Of a DNA stretch of 7,019 nucleotides, positions 1 to 6,636 are shown one piece after another. This DNA comes from JBBIMP01 sp037444305 (GTDB lineage Bacteria; Acidobacteriota; UBA6911). Under the pieces are notes generated by a model. It was given only the letters and a program-made list of their open reading frames with translations. It had not been told where the DNA came from and made no database searches. The stretch covers positions 1 through 7,019 of the forward strand of contig JBBIMP010000093.1 in NCBI GenBank assembly GCA_037444305.1. Reading direction: 5' to 3'. A program made the translations under genes and the position numbers. Within the stretch, counting starts at the first letter, position 1, and each line of letters opens with the position of its first letter.

Positions 1-45
1 GCGGATGTTTAAATCATTTTACGCGCTGGTCAAGATAATTAAGTG

Positions 46-81
46 TTATGTCCCCCAAATGGCCTTATGTCCCCCGAATGG
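46..81. repeat. Tandem 17-bp direct repeat TTATGTCCCCC(A/G)AATGG
   Basis: Two copies, at 46-62 and 65-81, differ at one base (A57 versus G76) and are spaced with a 19-bp period. Closely spaced copies of a short motif like this are common at transposon ends that bind transposase, and also in operator arrays. No transposase is visible in the window and nothing lies to the left to test, so the origin is undetermined. The rest of 1-187 contains AT-rich DNA (1-48) and no recognisable gene. Confidence 0.6.
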
Positions 82-169
82 AAACTCTCGGACCGCTACT
101 GGCTGGATTGACGGTCACCGGGACTGCGGGCATGGCTCTCTTGAGGAAACGGACGCCTCTTCCTCCGCA

Positions 170-187
170 CCCCGCAATTCGGCGGGG
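170..187 (-). terminator. Hairpin directly after the last operon stop codon
   Basis: CCCCGC-AATTCG-GCGGGG is a perfect 6-bp GC-rich stem with a 6-nt loop, directly adjacent to the TAG stop of the flavin reductase gene. Position suits a 3'-end structure for the operon. The minus-strand transcript continues UGCGGAGG with no U-tract, so intrinsic termination is not supported. It may protect the mRNA end or assist Rho-dependent ending. Confidence 0.35.
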
Positions 188-697
188 CTAGGCCTTGCCC
201 GCGTAGGTGGGGGCGCTCTTGGGCGATTTGCCGCCTTTCACCTGGTGGTAGTAGGCGTAGATCATGGGTTCCGCATCGCTCAAAATCTCGCCGCCCGTGA
301 GTTCGCCCAGGAAGATTGTGTGGGTGCCGCAGTCCATGCTTCCTCTCATCTCCGCCTCCAGGTAGGCCACGCCGTGGTCCTGGACGATCGGGACACCGGT
401 CTGGTCCTTCTTTCAGTTGATCCCCTGGAACTTGTCGATGTCCCGACCGCATTTGAAACCGAACTGGCCGATAAAGGTCATGGGGGTGGACTGAGCCAGC
501 ACGGTCACGGCGAACTTGCCGCACTCCCGGATGAATGTGTGGGTGTAATTGCCCTTGTTGATGCTGATCGCCACCTGGGCGGGTTCAGAGGTGACCTGGA
601 ACACCGAGTTGGCGATCTGGCCATTGGCCTTGCCCTCCTCTCCGGCGGTCACCAGGTAGAGTCCGTAACTGAGCTTGTGACAGACGGCCTTGTTCAT
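188..697 (-). CDS. Flavin reductase-like FMN-binding protein with in-frame TGA (candidate selenoprotein)
   Basis: A flavin reductase-like protein of the Archaeoglobus FeR / Moorella Hrb N-domain type, 169 codons if the TGA is read through. Relatives bind FMN and pass electrons from NAD(P)H to flavin, iron or partner proteins. Codons 1-94 carry KLSYGLYLVTAG (8-19), GQIANSVFQVTSEP (26-39) and FIGQFGFKCGRDIDKF (75-90). Codon 95 is TGA (413-415). The same frame then gives TGVPIV (100-105), AYLEAEM (111-117), GTHTIFLGEL (124-133) and YAYYHQVKGGKSPKSAPTYAG (about 148-168), ending with TAG. Both halves fit one family protein of normal length, with no frameshift. At this place FeR, as I recall it, has Tyr (GVEYKTGKTGVP). 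Because TGA ends four other genes here, possible explanations are selenocysteine insertion, a fresh nonsense mutation, or a base error. AAGGAG lies five bases before the ATG. A stand-alone 94-residue product would lack much of the FMN fold. Confidence 0.8.
372..399 (-). promoter_or_regulatory. Candidate bacterial SECIS-like stem-loop downstream of the in-frame TGA
   Basis: On the minus-strand mRNA, nucleotides 14-41 after the TGA fold by eye into CCGGUGUCC / GGACCACGG. This gives eight pairs, one bulged G on the 5' side and one bulged C on the 3' side. The 10-nt apical loop starts 23 nt after the UGA and has G as its second base. This fits the general published bSECIS description as I remember it: a stem of several pairs, a small loop with an early G, and 16-37 nt between UGA and loop. 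GC-rich coding DNA forms such hairpins by chance fairly often, so this is suggestive only. No folding energy was computed. Confidence 0.4.
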
Positions 698-785
698 CTC
701 TTCTCCTTTCGCAGGGTGTTTCTTCGTTACCGTTTCGCGGGCTACCGCAAGAACAAGCTCGCCTTTTCCTGTCGAGCCCCGCTGC

Positions 786-800
786 GGTCAGGAACTGACC
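786..800. promoter_or_regulatory. Perfect inverted repeat GGTCAG-GAA-CTGACC
   Basis: A 6-bp perfect inverted repeat with a 3-nt centre lies 18 nt downstream of the SMP-30 stop codon, in the 121-nt gap before the flavin reductase gene. As RNA on the minus strand it would form a tight hairpin, but no U-run follows, so it is not a classical intrinsic terminator. It could be an mRNA 3'-end stabiliser, an attenuating hairpin, or a binding site for a dimeric regulator giving the last gene its own control. The repeat is seen directly; the function is inferred. Confidence 0.4.
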
Positions 801-818
801 CGGAGAGATCGGCCCGGT

Positions 819-1835
819 TCACCAGTGCACCATGGGCAGCCCCGCCACGGGTGAGCGGAAACAGGGGATTGTCGTGCCCATCAGCGTGCCGATGTAGACG
901 GTCCGCAAGTCCGGGCCGCCGAAAGTGACGCTGGCCATCCAGGGGGCGACGGAGCTCCTGCAGTCTGTCATGTGCTGCGGCGACAGTGTGCCGGCAAAAA
1001 AATTGCGGTCCAGCGTGGCGATGGTCGCCGGGTCGCCGTCATCGAAAAGGATGAGCAAATCCCCCTGGGGTGTCAGAGCGAAGAGTTTTTCCCCGAAGAC
1101 CAGCGTGCCCCAGAGGTTGCCGCAGGCATCGAAGGCGATCCCGTCGGGGAAACCGCCGGGACCGAGATCGGCGGGACCGAAAATCTCCCGGTCCGTGAGC
1201 GCGCCATCCCAGTGGACGCGCATGCGGCTGATGTGTCGTCCCGTCGTTTCGACGATGTAGAGAAACTCCTCCCGGGCGTCGAAGCGGATTTCATTGGTGA
1301 ACTGGAAGCCGTCGGCGACGATCCGGATCCCTCGCTCATCGGCCAGGGCGATATACCCGTCCGCCGTCCCGGGATCCACGGCCTGCATCCAGTTTTTTAT
1401 CTTCGTCGAAACGGTGAGCCATAGCCGGTTGCGGGAGTCCCGCAGCACGAAGTTCACCTTGCCGATGGGCTGCCCGTCGATGCTGTCGAAGAGGGTTCTG
1501 GTCTGGCCGTCCCGGGTCATCACCTCCAGCGCGTCGGTGCCGAAATTGGCAATGAGAAAATCTCCGTTTTCCGCGAAGGCCAGGCCGTTGGGCAGCGTAC
1601 CTTGTGTGTATCTTTCCGCCAGGTCCGCCGTTTCGCAAAAACTGTTGTCCGCCTGCTGCGTGACGAGGGTCTGCTTTCCCCCCGGGGCGATTTTCATGAC
1701 CCCGCCCCTCGCGTCGGCCGCCCAGAGAGTGCCGTCTCTTTCGGCCAGGATGCATTCCGGCCGCTGCAGATCCGCGCCGATAAATCGCAGATAGGTTTTG
1801 TCGACGGCGAAACCGATCAGAGGATTGCTTTGCAT
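819..1835 (-). CDS. SMP-30/gluconolactonase-like six-bladed beta-propeller hydrolase
   Basis: A 338-residue protein of the SMP-30/gluconolactonase/LRE-like superfamily. Characterised members are metal-dependent lactonases or esterases built as six-bladed beta-propellers. The metal-ligand pattern is visible: E27 in LQRPECIL, N181 in FTNEIRFD and D231 in GGFPDGIAFDACGNLWG, analogous to the Glu/Asn/Asp set of SMP-30. N128 in GKVNFV lies in the segment that usually supplies a further active-site Asn. Blade-like repeats such as AERDGTLWAAD (31-41), LPNGLAFAENGDFLIAN (81-97) and DSRNRLWLT (133-141) recur. No signal peptide is seen, so it is probably cytoplasmic. AAAGGGGAA upstream of the ATG gives a reasonable ribosome-binding site. 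It follows dctM by 15 nt, so it is very likely in the same operon. A lactone-opening step is plausible but inferred. Strictosidine-synthase-like relatives share the fold. Confidence 0.9.
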   Translation of the reverse strand: MQSNPLIGFAVDKTYLRFIGADLQRPECILAERDGTLWAADARGGVMKIAPGGKQTLVTQQADNSFCETADLAERYTQGTLPNGLAFAENGDFLIANFGTDALEVMTRDGQTRTLFDSIDGQPIGKVNFVLRDSRNRLWLTVSTKIKNWMQAVDPGTADGYIALADERGIRIVADGFQFTNEIRFDAREEFLYIVETTGRHISRMRVHWDGALTDREIFGPADLGPGGFPDGIAFDACGNLWGTLVFGEKLFALTPQGDLLILFDDGDPATIATLDRNFFAGTLSPQHMTDCRSSVAPWMASVTFGGPDLRTVYIGTLMGTTIPCFRSPVAGLPMVHW

Positions 1836-1850
1836 GGCCGTTCCCCTTTC

Positions 1851-3161
1851 CTAAAGCAGTATCAGGCTGAGCCTGGGGTAAACGATGAGCAACAGCAGCA
1901 CCACCGCCATGATCAGCGCGAAAGGCAGGGTCCCGGCGAAGATGTCGCCCAGGCTGATCAGCGGGTCGTTCAGCGTGCTCTTCGTCACGTAAACCGAAAG
2001 CCCGAAGGGGGGCGTGAGCAGCCCGATCTCCACGGCTACCACCGTGATTACGCCGAACCACACGAGGTCGACGCCGAAACTGGCGGCCACGGGCAGCATC
2101 AGTGGCAGCACGATCAGCATGATAGAGGAAGAGTCGATGATCGTGCCCAGCAGCAGAATCATGGCGACGTACACGGCCAAAAAGCCGTACAGGCCGAACT
2201 CGGCCGTGGCCATGGCGGAAACCAGGTACTGGGGCATGCCCGAAAGGGCGAGCATGCGCGTGAAGATATTGGCCGCGATGATCAGAAAAGATACGGCCAC
2301 GGTGACGTGGCCCGTTTCCACGAGCAGCTGCCAGAACTTCCTCCAGGTGAGTTTCCGGCGTGCCAGAGCGATTAGCAGCGCCCCCAGGGCACCCACGGCC
2401 CCGCCGTCGGTGGCGGTGAACCACCCGCCGTAAATTCCGCCCAGCACGAGGGCGATCAAAGCAGCGATGGGAAACATCTTGAGGATGATTTCTGCCAGCC
2501 CGAGCCGCTGCTGAGCGTGCTGTTCTTTGCCTTGGCCGCCTACGTAACCGGGGGCCAGGAAGGATAGGGTTACGATGTAGACGGAAAAGGCCAGCGCCAG
2601 AATGATGCCGGGAACGATGCCCGCAATGAACAGCGACCCCACGGACTGCTCGGAGAGGAAGCCGTAGAGGATCATCAGTAAACTCGGTGGGATCAGCATG
2701 CCCAGGACCGAGGAGCCGGCCACCACGCCGACGGCGAAGCGCGGCCGGTAACCGTAGCGAAGCATCTCGGGGACGGCCACGCGTGTGAATACCGCCGCGG
2801 AGGCGATGGAAATGCCCGTAATCGCGGCAAACACCGCGTTGGCCGCCACGGTGGCGATGCCCAGGCCTCCCCGTACCCGGTGGAAGAGCCGGTTGGCCAC
2901 GTCGAAGGAGTCCCGTCCGATGTCGGCCACAGCCACGAGAAAGCCCATGAGGACAAACAGCGGCACGACGCCGAAAACGTGGCTGGCGATGGCGTCGCTG
3001 GCGGCCTGGGCCAGGAGGCTGGAAGCGATGGAGGGGTCCGCCTTCATGACCCAGACACCGACGAAGGACAGGAGCGTCAGCGCCACCGCCACGTGCATAC
3101 CCGCGTAAATAAGTGCCAGCATCAGGCCCAGCATGGCGAAGGCGATTTCGATGTTGCTCAT
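1851..3161 (-). CDS. dctM: TRAP transporter large permease (DctM type)
   Basis: A 436-residue main transport subunit with about 11-12 hydrophobic helices, the normal size for DctM. It forms the sodium-coupled pathway through the inner membrane. Conserved blocks are SSVLGMLIPPSLLMILYG (150-167), GGIYGGWFTATDGGAVGALG (241-260), GTIIDSSSIMLIVLPLMLPV (339-358) and EIGLLTPPFGLSVYV (378-392). These include the hairpin regions associated with sodium and substrate binding. The usual TPTEAAAVG motif is TATDGGAVG here, a noticeable variation. I placed the start at the ATG at 3161: it overlaps the dctQ stop in ATGA, has GGAGG at 3167-3171 five bases upstream, and begins a hydrophobic N-terminus (MSNIEIAFAMLG). 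The open frame runs further upstream to 3470, but that part is Arg/Pro-rich shadow of dctQ. It ends 15 nt before the SMP-30 gene. Confidence 0.95.
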   Translation of the reverse strand: MSNIEIAFAMLGLMLALIYAGMHVAVALTLLSFVGVWVMKADPSIASSLLAQAASDAIASHVFGVVPLFVLMGFLVAVADIGRDSFDVANRLFHRVRGGLGIATVAANAVFAAITGISIASAAVFTRVAVPEMLRYGYRPRFAVGVVAGSSVLGMLIPPSLLMILYGFLSEQSVGSLFIAGIVPGIILALAFSVYIVTLSFLAPGYVGGQGKEQHAQQRLGLAEIILKMFPIAALIALVLGGIYGGWFTATDGGAVGALGALLIALARRKLTWRKFWQLLVETGHVTVAVSFLIIAANIFTRMLALSGMPQYLVSAMATAEFGLYGFLAVYVAMILLLGTIIDSSSIMLIVLPLMLPVAASFGVDLVWFGVITVVAVEIGLLTPPFGLSVYVTKSTLNDPLISLGDIFAGTLPFALIMAVVLLLLIVYPRLSLILL

Positions 3162-3736
3162 TTCGGCCTCCGGAATGCCTGGCGGATATTGCTTAGGGCG
3201 AGCAGGAGAAAGGTGAGGGAGGTGCTGGCGGAACCCAGCAGCACCACGAATCTGACGGGCCAGGTGGGGGCGGTGAAATCTCCGATGGCGCCCACGTATT
3301 CGCCGATGGAGAGCGCCTGCCAGAAGAGCGGGTAGCTGGCGTAGAAAATGACGGCCAGGAGGACCGCGCCCACGAGGTGGAAAAAGGCGAGCAGCAGGTA
3401 CCCCGCGGGAGACCCCCGCTTCAGCAGTTTCCCGATCAGCACATCGGCGCGGGTGAACCGGCCCACCCACAGTGTGTGGGCCAGCTGGAGAAACACGATC
3501 CCCACGATGGACAGCGAGATCAGCTCCGTGACCCCCCGCACGGGCCTCTGGAAAAACTCGCGGCCGATGATGTCGCCGTTGATCAGCACCATCAGCACGA
3601 TGATCCAGAGGGAACCGATGGTGTTCAGCAGCCCGGTGAAACGGTGAAACCCCAGAGGCTGGGGTTTTCCGTAACCGCCCGGCACCTCTGGGGTGTTGCC
3701 CTTACTGTCCTCCGTTGTCACAGTTTTGCCCGGCAT
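3158..3736 (-). CDS. dctQ: TRAP transporter small permease (DctQ type)
   Basis: A 192-residue small membrane subunit of the TRAP transporter. It pairs with DctM and helps dock the receptor. Four hydrophobic segments are visible near 35-55, 70-92, 113-135 and 161-182, the usual DctQ topology. The NGDIIGREFFQRPVRGVTEL stretch (53-72) carries the family's conserved N/R/E pattern around the first loop, and RFTRADVL (93-100) matches the conserved segment after helix 2. About 30 polar residues precede the first helix, a little longer than many relatives. The start lies 3 nt after the dctP stop without a strong ribosome-binding site of its own, so translational coupling to dctP is likely. Its TGA stop overlaps the dctM ATG in an ATGA arrangement. 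Family confidence is high from position and topology. Confidence 0.92.
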   Translation of the reverse strand: MPGKTVTTEDSKGNTPEVPGGYGKPQPLGFHRFTGLLNTIGSLWIIVLMVLINGDIIGREFFQRPVRGVTELISLSIVGIVFLQLAHTLWVGRFTRADVLIGKLLKRGSPAGYLLLAFFHLVGAVLLAVIFYASYPLFWQALSIGEYVGAIGDFTAPTWPVRFVVLLGSASTSLTFLLLALSNIRQAFRRPK

Positions 3737-3739
3737 GAA

Positions 3740-4828
3740 CTACTTGGTCCAGTCCCGCGGCAGCGCCGCCCCGGCCTTGCGCAATCCGTCGAGATAGCCT
3801 TTCAGCACGGCTGTTCCCTGCAGGCCCTTGCCGTCGAGGTCGGCGGCCCAGGGTTTGGCGACGTTGGGCAGCACCTCCGCCCAGCGTAGCCGTTCCTTGG
3901 GGTCCAGTTCCGTTATCTTGGCCCCGGCCGCCGCCATGCGCTGTAGGAGCCCGTCGGCCGCTTCGGCCTGGGCCTTGGCAAAGCGCAGGGAGTACTCGTC
4001 TCCCACCTCGCGGAATACCTTCTGCACTTCCGGGGGGAATTTGTCGAAACGGGCCTTGTTGACGGCGATCCCGCCGGCGAACATGGCGCCGAAGTTAACC
4101 TTGGTAATATGGGGGGCCACTTCGTGCACCTTGGCACCCCAGGCGCCGGTGATGAAGGTGAGAGCGCCGTCGGATACGCCGGTCTTGATGTCGTTGTAAT
4201 AGGTGGATAGCGTGCCCGCCACGGCCACGGCACCGGTGTTTCTCAGCCAGTTGGCCGAAGGACCAGGGGCACTGATTTTCCGGCCCTTCATGTCGTCGAT
4301 GGTCCGGATCGGGAAGGTGGACCAGATATGATAGGTGTCCAGCGCGGCCCCGCCCAGATAGACGAGGTTGTTCCTGGCCCAGGCGTCGTTCATCGCCGGG
4401 ATTCTGTTTTGGAGCTCTGAGGTCACCTTGGTGACCAGATCGATGTTGTCCGTCCCGAAGGGGGCCATGTAGGAGACATTCTGCAGCGGGAATTTCGGCG
4501 CCTCGAAGATCGTGCTGACGAACCCGATATCGGCAATGCCGTCCTTGATGCCCGCACTCTCACCGCCCAATTTCACCAGCGTGCCGCCATAGGCTTCGGT
4601 CCACTCGATCTTGTGTTTACCCCCGGCGGCCAGACGCTTGTTGACTTCGGGGATGAAGAACTCCGTGAGCAGTTTCACCCAGAGAAAGCCCGGCGGGTGA
4701 CCCGCCGCGGAGGTCAGCTTCATGGTGTCGGCCTGAGCGGGCGCCGGGGCCAAGGCCAGGGCGACGGCAACAAACAGGACGCAGAACCCAGCCAGCAGGT
4801 GGCGGGCAAAATGGTTTTCCCTTTTCAT
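3740..4828 (-). CDS. dctP: TRAP transporter periplasmic solute-binding protein (DctP type)
   Basis: A 362-residue extracytoplasmic receptor of the DctP family. It captures the solute in the periplasm and delivers it to DctQM for sodium-driven uptake. Residues 1-33 form a classic signal peptide: basic MKRENHFAR, hydrophobic core about 11-27, and AQA|DT at the likely cleavage site. Family-like features are GGTLVKLGGESAGIKDGIADIG-type sequence near 81-102, the DDMKGRKISAPGP loop (178-190), and YYNDIKTGVSDGAL (210-223). In most DctP proteins the loop carries an arginine (GxKIR) that binds the ligand carboxylate; here that position is S186. The ligand may therefore be bound differently, although R196 lies nearby. 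I chose ATG at 4828 because AGAGGAG sits 7 nt upstream and the signal peptide starts cleanly there. An ATG at 4846 (with GGAGGAG ten bases upstream) or a TTG at 4867 would extend it. It is separated from dctQ by 3 nt. Substrate unresolved. Confidence 0.93.
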   Translation of the reverse strand: MKRENHFARHLLAGFCVLFVAVALALAPAPAQADTMKLTSAAGHPPGFLWVKLLTEFFIPEVNKRLAAGGKHKIEWTEAYGGTLVKLGGESAGIKDGIADIGFVSTIFEAPKFPLQNVSYMAPFGTDNIDLVTKVTSELQNRIPAMNDAWARNNLVYLGGAALDTYHIWSTFPIRTIDDMKGRKISAPGPSANWLRNTGAVAVAGTLSTYYNDIKTGVSDGALTFITGAWGAKVHEVAPHITKVNFGAMFAGGIAVNKARFDKFPPEVQKVFREVGDEYSLRFAKAQAEAADGLLQRMAAAGAKITELDPKERLRWAEVLPNVAKPWAADLDGKGLQGTAVLKGYLDGLRKAGAALPRDWTK

Positions 4829-4853
4829 CCCGTTTCTCCTCTTCATAGATTTA

Positions 4854-5636
4854 TCACTCCTCCACAATGGCCACGGGCCGGCACCAGCCGGCCGAGGCCC
4901 CTTTTATCTTGACCGGGAAACAGGAGACGGTGAACCCGTGGGGCTTGCCGATGGCGGCGAGGTTCGCCATCTTTTCCATGTGGCAGTACCCGGTTTCGAT
5001 ACCGGCAAAGTGGGCTTCCCAGATCACGGCGGGGTCTCGCCGCTCCTGGAACTCCTGGGCCAGAAAGGGCAAGGGCCGGTCCCAGCTCCAGGCGTCGATG
5101 CCCACCACCCGCACCCCATGCTCTGTGAGATAGAGCGTGCTTTCCCGGGTCATGCCGGCGCCCTTTACCAGGTATTGCGGTGTTCCCCAGTGGGCATCGG
5201 CACCGGTCTGGATCAACACGATATCCAGAGGCTTGAGCTCATAGTCGATACGGGCCAGTTCCGCGGCGAGATCCGCCGCGCTGATGCGCTCGCCGTCGCC
5301 TTTATGGCGGAAATCGAGCAGCACGCCGTCGCCGTGGCACCAGGCTAGGGGGACCTGGTCGATCGTGAGCGCCAGCTTACCCTGGTCCTGCGTGGGGTGA
5401 TAGTGGTAGGGGGCGTCGAGATGGGTGCCGCTGTGGGTGGTCAGGGTCAGCATTTCCAGCGCCCAGCCCAGACCTGCGGGCAGCTGTTCCTTTTTTATGC
5501 CCGGAAAGAAATCCAGCATCTGCGCCGCACCCATGTTGTGGTCGATGTAGTCCACCTTGGGGATCATCAGCGGCGGGTCTGAGGGCAGCAACGGCTCGAT
5601 GGCAATGCTGAGGTCCACATAACGTTTCCGTTTCAT
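4854..5636 (-). CDS. Cyclase-family metal-dependent hydrolase (kynurenine formamidase-like fold)
   Basis: A 260-residue member of the cyclase family, which includes bacterial kynurenine formamidase KynB, isatin hydrolase and polyketide-cyclase-like hydrolases. These enzymes use divalent metal to open amide or lactam bonds. The diagnostic HxGTHxDxPxH motif is intact as HSGTHLDAPYH, with H68, H72, D74 and H78 as expected metal ligands. A later CHMEKMANL segment (218-226, H219 and E221) fits the usual C-terminal catalytic H/E region. VDLSIAIEPLLPSDPP at the N-terminus and the DIVLIQTGAD strand (138-147) are also typical. There is no signal peptide, so it is probably cytoplasmic. The start at 5636 has GGAGG four bases upstream. 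It lies between the BKACE gene and dctP, which suggests it acts on the imported compound or a breakdown product. KynB itself is unlikely, because no tryptophan-catabolism gene is adjacent. Substrate unknown. Confidence 0.92.
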   Translation of the reverse strand: MKRKRYVDLSIAIEPLLPSDPPLMIPKVDYIDHNMGAAQMLDFFPGIKKEQLPAGLGWALEMLTLTTHSGTHLDAPYHYHPTQDQGKLALTIDQVPLAWCHGDGVLLDFRHKGDGERISAADLAAELARIDYELKPLDIVLIQTGADAHWGTPQYLVKGAGMTRESTLYLTEHGVRVVGIDAWSWDRPLPFLAQEFQERRDPAVIWEAHFAGIETGYCHMEKMANLAAIGKPHGFTVSCFPVKIKGASAGWCRPVAIVEE

Positions 5637-5654
5637 AAGGCCTCCGCGGCAGGA

Positions 5655-6575
5655 TCAGAAAGTGACGTTTTCGAGGCCCTTCAACCCCAGGATGTTGCGC
5701 GCTTCCGCCGGTGTGGCGGGCTCGATGCCCAATTCGCGGGCGATACGTACGATTTTGGCCACCTGCTGGGCGTTGCTCGTGGCCAGGACACCCCGCTCAA
5801 GGTAGAGGTTGTCCTCCAGCCCCACGCGGGCGTGACCGCCCAGGAGCAGGGATGCAGTGCAGAGGCGGAACTGCGCCTTGCCGGCGGCGCAGACGGAGAA
5901 TTGGAAATCTCCGATGGCCTTGCGCGCCGTCTCCAGCAGAAAGACCAGGTTTTCCACCGTGCCGGGGATTCCGCCCAGAATGCCCATTACGAACTGCAGG
6001 TACAGGGGTTTTTTAACGTAGCCCTTCTCGATCAGGAACGCCAGGTTGTTGATCATTCCCACGTCGTAGATCTCGAATTCCGGCTTGGTCCCTCGGGCGT
6101 TGAAAGCTTCGAGGAACAGACGCATCGTGAGGAACGTGTTGGGGAAGATGAAGTCTTCCGTGGCGGCCAGGTATTGTTTCTCCCACTCCTGGTTCCATTC
6201 TTTCTTTGGGTCCAGGATCTGGAAGAGGGCGAAATTCAGAGAGCCGGCGTTCAGCGAGGCCAGTTCCGGGGAGAGGGTCGTAACGACCCGGCCCCGGTTT
6301 TCCACGGAGTCGCCCAGGCGGCCGCCGGTGGTGAAGCAGATGATGATGTCGCAGCGGCTCTTCACGCCGGCGGCGAATTGCCGGAACAGTTCCTGGTCCG
6401 CATTGGGGAGACCGGTCTTGGGATCGCGGACATGGACATGGACCACTGCGGCACCAGCCTCTCCGGCACGGACTGCTTCTTCGATCAGCTCCTCCGGGGT
6501 GATGGGCAGATGGGGAGACATGCTCGGCGTATGTATGGCACCGGTGAGTGCGGCGGTGAAGATGCGTTTGTTCAT
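5655..6575 (-). CDS. BKACE-family beta-keto acid cleavage enzyme (DUF849)
   Basis: A 306-residue protein of the BKACE family (formerly DUF849, type member Kce). Known members are cytoplasmic zinc enzymes that react a beta-keto acid with acetyl-CoA, giving acetoacetate and a shortened CoA ester. Visible here: N-terminal AALTGAIHTPSMSPHLPITP, the zinc-type HVHVRDP motif with H46 and H48, a FTTGG segment near 81-85, FEIYD near 167-171, and the C-terminal GGHARVGLEDN block (247-256) with R250, E254 and D255. H46/H48 match the numbering I recall for Kce metal ligands, and E254 probably supplies the remaining acidic ligand. Length is normal for the family. I chose the ATG at 6575 because family homology begins at MNKRIF and AAGGAG lies 11 nt upstream; a GTG at 6605 would add ten residues. 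It is the first gene of the cluster, 18 nt before the cyclase. Family assignment is firm; the keto acid substrate is unknown. Confidence 0.93.
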   Translation of the reverse strand: MNKRIFTAALTGAIHTPSMSPHLPITPEELIEEAVRAGEAGAAVVHVHVRDPKTGLPNADQELFRQFAAGVKSRCDIIICFTTGGRLGDSVENRGRVVTTLSPELASLNAGSLNFALFQILDPKKEWNQEWEKQYLAATEDFIFPNTFLTMRLFLEAFNARGTKPEFEIYDVGMINNLAFLIEKGYVKKPLYLQFVMGILGGIPGTVENLVFLLETARKAIGDFQFSVCAAGKAQFRLCTASLLLGGHARVGLEDNLYLERGVLATSNAQQVAKIVRIARELGIEPATPAEARNILGLKGLENVTF

Positions 6576-6636
6576 GGCAACAGATACTCCTTGGATTGTA
6601 TTCACCCAGGCAAAGGGAAACGAAAGGCGTTTGTTA

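Noticed and set aside
371..412. Frameshift as the reason for the split flavin reductase
   Set aside because: Both halves are in the same frame and 14 sense codons link the TGA to the next Met, so it is a stop codon substitution or recoding, not an indel.
5..928. Long plus-strand open frame of 307 codons
   Set aside because: It lies antisense to the flavin reductase and the end of the SMP-30 gene, has no ribosome-binding site or family resemblance, and results from low stop frequency in GC-rich DNA.
1336..2424. Minus-strand open frame of 362 codons across the dctM/SMP-30 junction
   Set aside because: It is an Arg/Gly/His-rich alternate-frame shadow of two clear genes; no domain is visible.
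3162..3470. N-terminal extension of DctM or a DctQ-DctM fusion
   Set aside because: The extra ~103 residues are Arg/Pro-rich and read dctQ in another frame; ATGA overlap and GGAGG place the true start at 3161.
4829..4867. Longer DctP start at TTG 4867 or ATG 4846
   Set aside because: The ATG at 4828 has the better-spaced AGAGGAG and gives a normal signal peptide. The ATG at 4846 cannot be fully excluded.
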